From Chersky-840 sp963848335 (GTDB lineage: Bacteria; Actinomycetota; Acidimicrobiia; Acidimicrobiales; UBA8190), in assembly GCA_963848335.1 (NCBI GenBank), contig CAWKDD010000001.1:558001-622000 (forward strand): a stretch of 64,000 bases of DNA, written 5' to 3'. This document shows positions 34,571-42,332 of this stretch, piece after piece; positions within the stretch are counted from its first letter, which is position 1, and each line of letters begins with the position of its first letter. Both the position numbers and the translations under genes were made by a program. Under the pieces are notes generated by a model, which saw only the letters and a program-made list of their open reading frames with translations, was not told where the DNA came from and made no database searches.

Positions 34571-35602
34571 GTGAAACTCCCGAATGTTTGGGTGGTCGAA
34601 GGCGAGGCGGGCCCCGCAGGGGCGAGCTTCGCGGGGTTCGATCTCCGCATCGAGCCAGCCGGGTGGACACTCGGCGATGCCCAAGAGCCCTCCGTGGAGC
34701 GTCTGTGGCCATGGGAGGCCATGGGTGGTCTCGAGGTGGTGCGCAACGCCGGCCGGACGCCCGACGGGCGCCCGGCGACGCTGCTGGAGCTCATCGTCAA
34801 CGGCTGGCCGGTGCGCGTGCTCGTCCCCACCCACGACCTGCCCAACCAGACCGTCGCCATGCTCGGGGCCTTCGCGCCTCTCGGCCATCCCCTGAGGGTC
34901 AGCCTCCGCGTCAAACGGGCCACGGCGTGGGAGCGGTTGTCGGCGGCAGGGCGCGCCCGGGTGCGCTCGCGACTGCGGGGGAGCCCAGTCTTCCTCCGGA
35001 GCCCTAGCGCGTCGGGTCTGCGCTCGGCGCTCGTCGTGGTCCTGGTCCTCGTGGCCACCGTGGTGGCGGCGTCGATCGCGGGCGTGGCCACGAGTGCGCC
35101 GCCGTCGGCCGGCAACGACCGCCTGGCCGGGGGCGGGTCCGATGCCGTGCCGGTGGGGTCCACGACCAGCCAGGCGTCCTCGACGAGCCAGGCGCCGAGC
35201 ACCGCTCCTCCGACCTCGAATTCCCCCGCGGTGGCGGCGTCGAGTGGCGCCCCGGCCAGCAGCTCCACGGCGGTCAAGGCCACCACGACGTCGGTGAAGT
35301 CGTCCTCGACCACCAAGCCCAAGACCGTCACCAAGTCGTCCTCCACTACCAAGCCCACGGCCACCACCAAACCGGCAACCACCGCGGGCTCGTCGGTCAC
35401 CACCGGCCCCTCCTCCACCACAGGGCCCTCGCCCACCACGTCCGCGGCCCCAACCACGACCACGACCCGGGTGCAGAGGCCGCCCCCGACCACGACCACA
35501 TTCCCCCGCAACCCGTCGACCACCCGGGTGACGCGGCCCCGTCCCATCCCCACCACCGCGCCTCCGACCACAGGGGTCACGATCACCATCCCGCTGCCCT
35601 GA
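34571..35602 (+). CDS. Single-pass membrane protein with long Ser/Thr/Pro-rich extracellular tail
   Basis: About 343 residues. Residues 1-125 are a cytoplasmic domain (VWVVEGEAGPAG, WPWEAMGGLEVVRNAGRTPDG, RVLVPTHDLP) that looks PH- or Bet_v-like but matches nothing I can name. Next comes one membrane helix (RSALVVVLVLVATVVAASIAG) near residue 150. Then about 180 residues of Ser/Thr/Pro repeats such as SSTTKPKTVTKSS and SSTTKPTATTKP, and a Pro-rich end. The tail is probably a glycosylated wall-spanning stalk. GTG 34571 is chosen because upstream codons look non-coding; no strong ribosome site. Confidence 0.7.
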   Translation: MKLPNVWVVEGEAGPAGASFAGFDLRIEPAGWTLGDAQEPSVERLWPWEAMGGLEVVRNAGRTPDGRPATLLELIVNGWPVRVLVPTHDLPNQTVAMLGAFAPLGHPLRVSLRVKRATAWERLSAAGRARVRSRLRGSPVFLRSPSASGLRSALVVVLVLVATVVAASIAGVATSAPPSAGNDRLAGGGSDAVPVGSTTSQASSTSQAPSTAPPTSNSPAVAASSGAPASSSTAVKATTTSVKSSSTTKPKTVTKSSSTTKPTATTKPATTAGSSVTTGPSSTTGPSPTTSAAPTTTTTRVQRPPPTTTTFPRNPSTTRVTRPRPIPTTAPPTTGVTITIPLP

Positions 35603-36086
35603 GGCGCGCCCTTTCGCACCGGATTGCTGGCACCTGGCATCGAGGCCGTGGGCGGACCGCCACGGCCCGGGTCTTCCCAATGGCTCCCCGCTCGGTGCAC
35701 AAGCGATGCGGCGATGCGGGAGGGGATGGAGCCCCCTGCTCAAGACCTTGAGACGTCCATCCCCGAGAACGGGGATGTGGTGCTCAGGACCCTCAGGACA
35801 GCGCCATCGTCAATATTGATAAGCGATCGGGACCCCCAAGATTGACAACATTCGCATTTCTTGTGACGCGAGATGACCGTTCGTCATGCCGGTACTCGAC
35901 GAGAGGAGTTACCCGTCGGTCACCACATCAGCTCGCCACCGCTGACGGTAGTGAGCGCGGTAGATGGTGAGGGAATCCCGCGATTTAGGGTGCGCGCCAC
36001 CCATAATTGCTCTAGTCTGCATTGCGAGGTGCGCCGCAGCGGGGTATCTCTGGGCATCTGGAGCCTCAACAAAAAAAGGGGGAAGT
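35603..36086. other. Intergenic stretch with a hairpin
   Basis: This 484-base gap contains a perfect 8-base stem with AGAA loop (CATCCCCG/CGGGGATG at 35758-35777), which may end transcription of the upstream gene. It also has an AT-richer patch around 35805-35865 with a TTGACA at 35842 but no matching -10. No gene is supported. Confidence 0.45.
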
Positions 36087-36548
36087 ATGCGGGGAAGTAT
36101 GCGTCGTGCACTTCTTTTGACCGCAGCCATGATCATTCCGGTGGCTGGGGCAACCATGGCGATCAGCACCCCGGCGTTCGCGGGCGCGAAGATTGAGTGC
36201 ACTACAATCAGCGGCACCACCGTCCTGACCGTCAGCGGATGCACCGGAGGGGTCACCGGCGGGAAAGCCACCGGACTCTCGATTACGGTGTTGGCCGCGG
36301 GTGGCACGATCCACTGGGTAAGCGGTAGCACCACCACCATCGGTGCGCCCGTGGTCGGTGCGACCAGTGCCAAGAAGTGCCCCGGCTACGTCAAGGGGGC
36401 AGCCAAGGAGCCCATCGCCGACAAGTTCACCGCAAAGGTGACTGCCGACCATGGCGACGGTATCAAGGTTCCGGGCAAGGCGAGTGGCTCGGTTTGCGTC
36501 GGCCTGACCGGGAGCATCACGGCGCTGAAGGCCTTGAAGACCAGCTAA
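36087..36548 (+). CDS. Secreted hypothetical protein
   Basis: A 153-residue exported protein. The signal peptide runs MRGSMRRALLLTAAMIIPVAG to a cleavage site at AFAGA near residue 33. The mature part is glycine- and threonine-rich with three cysteines (KIECTTI, VSGCTGGVTGGKATG, KKCPGYV) and a fourth in GSVCVGLTG, so two disulphides are likely. ATG 36087 follows AGGGGGAAGT; ATG 36099 is also possible. The repeated GCTGGVTGG-type motif is like small secreted proteins of Acidimicrobiia with no known role. A strong terminator follows. Confidence 0.75.
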   Translation: MRGSMRRALLLTAAMIIPVAGATMAISTPAFAGAKIECTTISGTTVLTVSGCTGGVTGGKATGLSITVLAAGGTIHWVSGSTTTIGAPVVGATSAKKCPGYVKGAAKEPIADKFTAKVTADHGDGIKVPGKASGSVCVGLTGSITALKALKTS

Positions 36549-36589
36549 CGACGAATGCATCGCTCCGAGCCGTCGAGGCACGGGGAACA

Positions 36590-36626
36590 GCGAAACGGCC
36601 CCGCCCATGTGGCGGGGCCGTTTCGC
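36590..36626 (+). terminator. Rho-independent-type hairpin
   Basis: A perfect 16-base stem (GCGAAACGGCCCCGCC and its complement) with a CATGT loop, 42 bases after the secreted protein. The 3' arm ends GTTTCGC, giving a short T-run within the stem. Confidence 0.8.
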
Positions 36627-36828
36627 GTCACCGCTGCATTGTCCGCACGCGCCGTGAGTCGGCGGTACACGCGGGGTCGCGCCGTGTCGTGGTGGACAGC
36701 CCGCACGAGCGCCCTCTTTCCTCCGGCGACGACGCCGAGCCTGCGGATCGTCGCGTGGCACTGGCATATTGTGCAGAAGCCCATATGGCCGGGCGGGCCT
36801 TGACGATCACCACGAAGGGAGTCGCTAG

Positions 36829-38067
36829 GTGGATTTGGCGGAGATCGACCTTACCGATCTCGACCTCTTCGCCTCGGGCTTCCCCCACCATGTCTTCACC
36901 CAACTGCGCCGTGAGGCGCCGGTGTGGTGGCACGAGCCGACACCACACACGCCCGGCGGGGTGGGTTTCTGGGTGGTGAGCCGCCACGCCGACATGCAGG
37001 CCATCGGGTCCGACGCGGCGACGTTCTCCTCGGAGCGGGCGCCCGGCGCACCGGGCGGGGGCACCCTCATCGAGGACCTCCCCTACGGGTTCGCGGCCGG
37101 GGTGCTGCTCAACATGATGGACGACCCCCGCCACCATCGGATCCGCCGCCTGGTGACGCCGGCCGTGGCACCCCGGGCCCTCGCCCTGCTCGAGCCGGAG
37201 CTGCGAGCGCGCACCGCCGCCATCCTCGACGCCGTGGCGGCGCGGGGCCGGTGCGACTTTCTCCTCGACGTGGCGGTGGAGCTGCCCCTTCAGGCCATCG
37301 CCATGTTGATGGGTGTCCCCGACGAGGACCGCCACGACCTGATGGCGTGGACCAACGCCACGCTCACCTACGACGACCGCGAGCTGGGCAGTCGCAGTGC
37401 CGGGTCCGAGCAGGCCGCCGCTGCCATGGCCGCCTACGGCACCGCCCTGATCGATCGCAAGCGCGCCGAGGGGGGTGCCGACATCGTGGCCACCATGGCC
37501 GGCGCCCGCGTGGAGGTCGAAGAGGGGCGGACCGAGGCCCTGTCGGACCTCGAGCTCCTCATGTTCTTCAACCTCCTCATGGCAGCGGGGAGCGAGACCA
37601 CCCGCAACGCCATCGCCCTGGGCATGGCCGCGCTCATCGAGCACCCCGAACAGTGGGACCTGCTTCGTCACGACCCGTCGGTGTGGGCAACCGCGGTCGA
37701 GGAGATCCTGCGGTGGTCGAGCCCGACGCTCTACAACCGCCGGACCGCCACGCGTGACGTCGAGATGGCGGGGCAGCAGATCCGTGCCGGCGACAAGGTG
37801 ACCCTGTGGTGGGCCTCGGCCAACCGCGACGAGTCGGTCTTCGACGAGCCGTTCCGGTTCGACCTGCGCCGTGCCCCCAACCCCCACCTGGCCTTCGGCT
37901 ACCGCAGCCACTTCTGCCTGGGGGCGAGCCTGGCCCGCCTGGAGATCCGCATCATGCTCGAGGAGCTGCTGGCCCGCTTCGGCCGGCTCTCTCTCGAGGG
38001 GCCCATCGAGCGCTTCCGCACCAACAAGCACGCCGGGGTCAAGCACATGTTCGTGAAGTTCGAATGA
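36829..38067 (+). CDS. Cytochrome P450
   Basis: A 412-residue soluble bacterial P450. I-helix oxygen site AAGSETTRNAI, K-helix ExxR in VEEILRWSSPT, and the haem loop FGYRSHFCLGASLARLE with the thiolate Cys363. The haem loop has Arg-Ser where most P450s have Gly at the second conserved position. GSETTRNA is usual in CYP125/142/124-like enzymes that hydroxylate sterol or terpenoid side chains. GTG 36829 follows GAAGGGAG. It faces the Ltp/DUF35 operon and precedes an NTF2-like gene, which fits a lipid-catabolic role. The substrate is inferred, not shown. Confidence 0.93.
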   Translation: MDLAEIDLTDLDLFASGFPHHVFTQLRREAPVWWHEPTPHTPGGVGFWVVSRHADMQAIGSDAATFSSERAPGAPGGGTLIEDLPYGFAAGVLLNMMDDPRHHRIRRLVTPAVAPRALALLEPELRARTAAILDAVAARGRCDFLLDVAVELPLQAIAMLMGVPDEDRHDLMAWTNATLTYDDRELGSRSAGSEQAAAAMAAYGTALIDRKRAEGGADIVATMAGARVEVEEGRTEALSDLELLMFFNLLMAAGSETTRNAIALGMAALIEHPEQWDLLRHDPSVWATAVEEILRWSSPTLYNRRTATRDVEMAGQQIRAGDKVTLWWASANRDESVFDEPFRFDLRRAPNPHLAFGYRSHFCLGASLARLEIRIMLEELLARFGRLSLEGPIERFRTNKHAGVKHMFVKFE

Positions 38068-38112
38068 CGCCCGACGGGCAAGGAGGCGACATGGGACAGG
38101 ACCCGGGCCAGG

Positions 38113-38466
38113 GTGGTCGAGCACTACCTCGATCGCCTGGTGGCTCACGACTGGGAGGCGACGGCCGCGTGCCTGGCGGAGGACGTCGTGCGGGTGGGCC
38201 CCTTCGGTGACACCTACACCCCCAGGGACACCTACGTGGCCTTCCTGGCCAAGCTCATGCCCAGCCTGCCGGGGTACTCCATGAGCGTGGGACGGGTGGT
38301 GAGCTCGGGGCGAACGGTGGTGGTGGAGCTGACCGAGATCGTCGAGATGGCCGGGGCCCCGCACGAGACGCCCGAGGCGCTCGTCTTCGACCTCGACGAC
38401 GAGGACCGGATCGCGCACATCTCCATCTACATCCAGCGCCTGGGGGAGATCCCCGCCATGCCGTGA
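38113..38466 (+). CDS. SnoaL/NTF2-like (limonene-1,2-epoxide-hydrolase-like) protein
   Basis: A protein of about 118-125 residues: VEHYLDRLVAHDWEATAACLAEDVVRVGPFGDTY, then YSMSVGRVVSSGRTVVVELTEIVEMAG and ISIYIQRLGEIP. This is the SnoaL-like/ketosteroid-isomerase cone fold. The best ribosome site (AAGGAGG at 38080) serves ATG 38091, which is out of frame by one base. Removing one base between 38100 and 38112 would give a normal N-terminus (MGQDPG, then RVVEHYL). GTG 38113 is therefore a nominal start. It lies just downstream of the P450 and is probably in the same operon. Confidence 0.78.
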   Translation: MVEHYLDRLVAHDWEATAACLAEDVVRVGPFGDTYTPRDTYVAFLAKLMPSLPGYSMSVGRVVSSGRTVVVELTEIVEMAGAPHETPEALVFDLDDEDRIAHISIYIQRLGEIPAMP

Positions 38467-38542
38467 CACAGGCGCCGCCGGCCAAGTCGGATGTCGGCGA
38501 CCGCGTCGGACGTCGGCGACGTCGGACGTCAGAGCACAGAGG

Positions 38543-39610
38543 TCACGGTTCGGCGACCTGGACGGACTTGCCGTCCTGCCACTTGCGCAGCACCAGGTAC
38601 CGGCCCTTCAAGGCCCCGTGGTCGTAGTGCCCGAATCCCATGGTGGTCCCGTCCATGCCGCTCGACGCGGGAAGCTGCTTGACGCGCTCGAGGCTCTCCT
38701 TGATCCCGGCTCGGGTGAGATGGGCGGCGCGAGCCACGGACTCCGCCACCAGCCTGCCCATGTCGTATCCGGCCACGCCGATGGGGCCCGCCGCGCTGCG
38801 GGGCGAGCGTTGGCGCAGCGCGGCCCGGGTGCGGTTGTCGTCGGACACGCTGTCCACGTAGACCCAGCCCTCCCACCCCGCCCGCCAGTCGCGCCGCGCG
38901 TAGCCGAACATCAGCGCCGAGTTGGCCACCACGGGCACGTCCCACTTCTCGGACTCCACAGCCAGGGCCACGGCCCGCGCCGCCACCCCCATGCCGAGGT
39001 ACGCCAGACATTCAGGGTCACCCGATCGCAGACGCGCCACCACGGGCGAGACGTCCTCGGCCAGCGGCGAGATGGCCGCCGCCCCGGTGATGTCGATGCC
39101 CAGGGCCCCACACGCTTCGGCGAAGAACTCCGCGTAGCGCCGGCCTACGGGGGAGTTGTCGTGGGCCACGGCCACGCTGGAGCGTCCCTGGCCCGCCACA
39201 TGCTGCGCCAGGACGGCGGGCTCCTCCTCGAGCGAGCCCACCTGGTAGTGGAACATGAACTCACCCCGGGTCCGCTCCCCACCGGTGTAGTTGATGCACG
39301 GCACCCCCACCGAGTCCGCCAGCGGTCCCACGATGAGCCCGTTGTCGCTGACGGTGGGGCCGAGGATGACCATCACCCCTGCGTCGACGAGCTCGGCGAA
39401 GGTCTTCTCGACGTCGAACGCCGTCCCCGCCGGGAGCCCGTGGGCCTGGCGCGCCACCAGCTCCAGGGGCCGGTCGATGCGTCCGCTGGCGACTACCTCT
39501 TCGATGCCGGTGCGGACGGCGTCCTCGAACAGGGCCCCGCCGTCGGCCTGGGGGAAGTCGTAGAGCACGCCGACCAGGAACGGTGCGGTGGTGCCTGCCG
39601 GATTGGACAT
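38543..39610 (-). CDS. Periplasmic-binding-fold protein (Peripla_BP_6/LivJ type) without signal peptide
   Basis: A 355-residue two-lobed ligand-binding protein of the branched-chain amino-acid receptor class: FLVGVLYDFPQADGGALFEDAVRTGIEE, VMVILGPTVSDNGLIVGPLAD, VGVPCINYTGGERTR, VAVAHDNSPVGRRYAEFF and YDMGRLVAESVARAA. ATG 39610 has a clear AAAGGGGG site, and the protein starts directly at the first strand, so no export signal or lipobox exists. It is probably a cytoplasmic ligand-binding protein. It is the last gene of the Ltp/DUF35 operon, 45 bases after the thiolase, suggesting that it senses or holds a pathway compound. Confidence 0.82.
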   Translation of the reverse strand: MSNPAGTTAPFLVGVLYDFPQADGGALFEDAVRTGIEEVVASGRIDRPLELVARQAHGLPAGTAFDVEKTFAELVDAGVMVILGPTVSDNGLIVGPLADSVGVPCINYTGGERTRGEFMFHYQVGSLEEEPAVLAQHVAGQGRSSVAVAHDNSPVGRRYAEFFAEACGALGIDITGAAAISPLAEDVSPVVARLRSGDPECLAYLGMGVAARAVALAVESEKWDVPVVANSALMFGYARRDWRAGWEGWVYVDSVSDDNRTRAALRQRSPRSAAGPIGVAGYDMGRLVAESVARAAHLTRAGIKESLERVKQLPASSGMDGTTMGFGHYDHGALKGRYLVLRKWQDGKSVQVAEP

Positions 39611-39654
39611 GGGCCCCCTTTGAACGATTTCGGTGGAACGGGTGCGAACGGCCG

Positions 39655-40809
39655 TCAGCGGCTGAGGATGACGACGCTGGCGTTGGCGCCGCGGCCCACG
39701 GTGTGGGCCAGCGCCACCCGGGCGCCCTCGACCTGGTTGGGCCCGGCCTCGCCACGAAGCTGGTGGACGAGGGAGACCACCTGTCCGAGTGCCGAGGCTC
39801 CCAGCGGCTCGCCCTTGGACAGCAGCCCACCGCTCGGGTTGACCGGGAGGCGCCCGCCCAGCTCGGTGGCCCCCTCGTCGGCCAGGGCGGCGGCACCGCC
39901 GGGCTTGCACAGCCCGAGCTCCTCGTAGCTGAGGAGCTCGCGGGCCGCGTCGGTGTCCTGGCACTCGACTACGTCAAGGTCCTCGGGCCCGATCCCGGCC
40001 TCCTCGTAGGCGGCGAGGGCGGCCAGGGTGGTGGCGGCGGGCACCGAGTCGTCGACCAGCCCCGACATCGGTGTCGACTCGTTGAGCACGGATCCGGGCA
40101 GGTGCGAGCGCAGCACGGCGGCGCGCAGGCGGACACGGCCCGGGGCGCCGCGCTCGTCGGGCGTCTGGGCGTCGGCCCTCGACAGCACGACGGCCGCGGC
40201 CCCCTCGTTGGGCGTGCACAGCATCCAGAGGTGCAGCGGCTCGCACACCACACGCGACGCCAGCACGGCATCGGCGTCCACCTCCGACCGGAACATGGCG
40301 TCGGGGTTGTGGACCCCGTGGCGACGGTTCTTGACCACCACCCGGGCCAGATGGTCCTTGGTGACCCCCGACTCCTGCATGAGCCGCTGGGCGCGCAGTG
40401 CGAAGTAGGCGGGCGTGGCGGCCAGGCCCGACTCCTCCTGCCAGGACTCGAAGAACGACGAGCGGATCATCCCCTTGGGCATCTTCTCCACGCCCAATAC
40501 GAGCACGGTGTCGTACGCGCCGGCACGGATCGCCCCCGCGGCGAGCATCAGGGCGGCGCCACCACTCGCACAACCGGCCTCGACGTCGACGATCGGCATC
40601 CCCGTCATGGCGATCCGCGACAGCACCTTGTGGCCCGATGCCACCCCCCCGTAGGCGGTGGCGCAGAACGCGGCCTGGAAACCCCCCTCGGGGATGCCGG
40701 CGTCGGCCAGCGCGCTTCGCACCGCGCTCACGCCCATGTCGGTGATGGTGCGGTCCCCGAACCGGCCGAAGGGATGGATCCCCACCCCCGCCACCTGGAC
40801 CTCGTTCAC
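39655..40809 (-). CDS. Thiolase-like protein (acetyl-CoA acetyltransferase/Ltp family) retaining the nucleophile Cys
   Basis: A 384-residue thiolase-fold protein: VQVAGVGIHPFGRF at the start, VEAGCASGGAALML with the candidate nucleophile Cys80, VLGVEKMPKGM, and LPVNPSGGLLSKGEPLGASALGQV. In classical thiolases the last motif has a His (GHP); here it is GEP. It may make or break a C-C bond on an acyl-CoA. GTG 40809 overlaps the stop of the DUF35 gene before it as GTGA, matching the pairing of Ltp enzymes with DUF35 subunits. Confidence 0.88.
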   Translation of the reverse strand: MNEVQVAGVGIHPFGRFGDRTITDMGVSAVRSALADAGIPEGGFQAAFCATAYGGVASGHKVLSRIAMTGMPIVDVEAGCASGGAALMLAAGAIRAGAYDTVLVLGVEKMPKGMIRSSFFESWQEESGLAATPAYFALRAQRLMQESGVTKDHLARVVVKNRRHGVHNPDAMFRSEVDADAVLASRVVCEPLHLWMLCTPNEGAAAVVLSRADAQTPDERGAPGRVRLRAAVLRSHLPGSVLNESTPMSGLVDDSVPAATTLAALAAYEEAGIGPEDLDVVECQDTDAARELLSYEELGLCKPGGAAALADEGATELGGRLPVNPSGGLLSKGEPLGASALGQVVSLVHQLRGEAGPNQVEGARVALAHTVGRGANASVVILSR

Positions 40810-41219
40810 GGCCGGTCCTCGGGGGCAAATGCATAGGTCAGGGCGTGGCGTTCCTTCTCGACCTGCACCGGAACCACCACCAGGCGCATGGGCTGGCCCG
40901 CCGACAGGTGCGCGGGGTCGGCCTCGGTCAGGCGGGTAATGACGCGGAGTCCCTCGGGGAGCTCCACCACCCCGAACCCGTAGGGGACCTCCCCGCCGTA
41001 TCCGGGCGGGGCCGTGGTGACCGCCGTCCAGGTCCAGAGCCGGCCCGATCCCGACAGCTCCACGGGCCGAGCGCCGGCCGCGCCGCAGTAGGGGCAGATC
41101 TCGCTGCGGGGGAAATGATGCCGGGCGCACACCTCGCACCGGCTCCCGAGGAGACGGGGAGGCTCGGCCTCGCTGAAGAGACCCTCGCGCACCGCACCGG
41201 TGACACCGTTCACGTTCAT
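40806..41219 (-). CDS. DUF35 zinc-ribbon/OB-fold protein, partner of the adjacent thiolase
   Basis: A 137-residue acyl-CoA-associated protein. The N-terminal rubredoxin-like ribbon has CEVCARHHFPRSEICPYCG (two CxxC knuckles); the OB fold follows (GSGRLWTWTAVTTAPPGYGGEVPYGFGVVEL, then RVITRL). In steroid catabolism the DUF35 domain of ChsH2 binds the Ltp2 aldolase and passes acyl-CoA to it. The gene is coupled to the thiolase downstream (GTGA). Confidence 0.9.
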   Translation of the reverse strand: MNVNGVTGAVREGLFSEAEPPRLLGSRCEVCARHHFPRSEICPYCGAAGARPVELSGSGRLWTWTAVTTAPPGYGGEVPYGFGVVELPEGLRVITRLTEADPAHLSAGQPMRLVVVPVQVEKERHALTYAFAPEDRP

Positions 41220-41268
41220 GTCGGGCGCCGTGTCTCGGGGAACCGTCGGAACCGTCGGACCGCGGTGC

Positions 41269-41769
41269 TCAGGAGGTCTTGGTCAGGACGGTCAGCTGGC
41301 CCGGGTCCCGGTCCGCTCCGGCGTCCTGGCGTGCCTTGAGCTGCTCGTAGCAACAGCGCAGGAGACGGGCGGTGTCGAACTCCTCGGCGATGTAGCGCCC
41401 GAGCAGCTCACCGGTGCGGATGTCGATGGAATGGTCCTTGAAGATGTCGTCGAACGCGGTGAGCACCTCGTCGAGGCGGTCCTGGCCGAAGTACTCCATC
41501 TTCTCGAGATCGCTGCGGTCCGACCCGGCCACCGCCAGGCGGTCGGCGAGGTCGAGGTCGTCGCGGTCGCGCAGCTCGAAGCCCAGTTCGTTGACGCGCT
41601 TGGCGAAGCTCATGCCGTGCTCGCCCTCGCGCCAGGCCACGGTGCGCAGCACCGCCTCCACCTCGGGATCGTCGGTCTTCTCGATCCACACCTGCAGGTA
41701 CTGGTGGGCGCGCGCCTCGTTCACGGCGATGGCGTTGAGCAGTCCGAGGTAACTGGGCTTGTCCGACAT
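41269..41769 (-). CDS. Ferritin-like (rubrerythrin-like) four-helix protein
   Basis: A 166-residue all-helical protein. AIAVNEARAHQYLQVWIEKT and TVAWREGEHGMSFAKRVNELG supply two E-x-x-H-like metal motifs (EARAH, EGEHG) of the ferritin-like superfamily; further acidic residues lie in YIAEEFDTARLL. It could hold a di-iron site or only the fold. ATG 41769 follows GAGGAG. It is placed within the Ltp/DUF35 operon, an unusual neighbour that suggests a redox or oxygen-linked step. Confidence 0.75.
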   Translation of the reverse strand: MSDKPSYLGLLNAIAVNEARAHQYLQVWIEKTDDPEVEAVLRTVAWREGEHGMSFAKRVNELGFELRDRDDLDLADRLAVAGSDRSDLEKMEYFGQDRLDEVLTAFDDIFKDHSIDIRTGELLGRYIAEEFDTARLLRCCYEQLKARQDAGADRDPGQLTVLTKTS

Positions 41770-41894
41770 CTTGGCTCCTCTCCCGAGCGGCCCCCCGCCC
41801 CACCTGGCCTTCTCACGCCCGAGGGGCCGTCCCGAACGATCCCATGCGGAGCACCGTCGGGCAAGCCGCCCTCCGGGCCGCCCGCGGTCGAGCT

Positions 41895-42332
41895 TCAGGC
41901 CTCGGGTGCGAACAGCGCGATCCCGGCCTCGTCCGACACCGCCTCGAACTGCGCCCTTACTGCCATCCCGATGCGCAGCGCGTCGGGCTCGCACCCCACG
42001 ATGTTGGTCATCAGGCGCGGTCCCTCCTCGAGGTCGACGAGGGCTACCACGTAGGGAATCCAGTCCCGGAAGGGACGGGAGTAGTTCTGGCGGATCACGG
42101 TGAAGCTGTACACGGTGCCGCGCCCGCCCGCCTCGACCCATTCGACGGGGCCGCGACACACCAGACACCGGTCGCGGGGATAGAGCTGCGCGTGCTGACA
42201 GCTGGTACAGCGCTGGATCACCAGTCTTCCCTCGTGCGCCGCGCTCCAGTAGGGAGCGGAGTCGGCATCGGGGACCGGTGCGGGCCGGGGCTTGGGGGGG
42301 CGTTGGTCTGCGGCCGGGGGACCATCGGTCAT
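41895..42332 (-). CDS. DUF35 zinc-ribbon/OB-fold protein, second copy
   Basis: A 145-residue DUF35 protein with a Pro-rich leader. SAPYWSAAHEGRLVIQRCTSC opens the domain; the ribbon cysteines are CTSCQHAQLYPRDRCLVC, and the OB fold reads GRGTVYSFTVIRQNYSRPF, then IPYVVALVDLEEGPRLMTNIVG. ATG 42332 overlaps the stop of the Ltp gene before it (ATGA). It is the expected partner of that Ltp. Confidence 0.9.
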   Translation of the reverse strand: MTDGPPAADQRPPKPRPAPVPDADSAPYWSAAHEGRLVIQRCTSCQHAQLYPRDRCLVCRGPVEWVEAGGRGTVYSFTVIRQNYSRPFRDWIPYVVALVDLEEGPRLMTNIVGCEPDALRIGMAVRAQFEAVSDEAGIALFAPEA

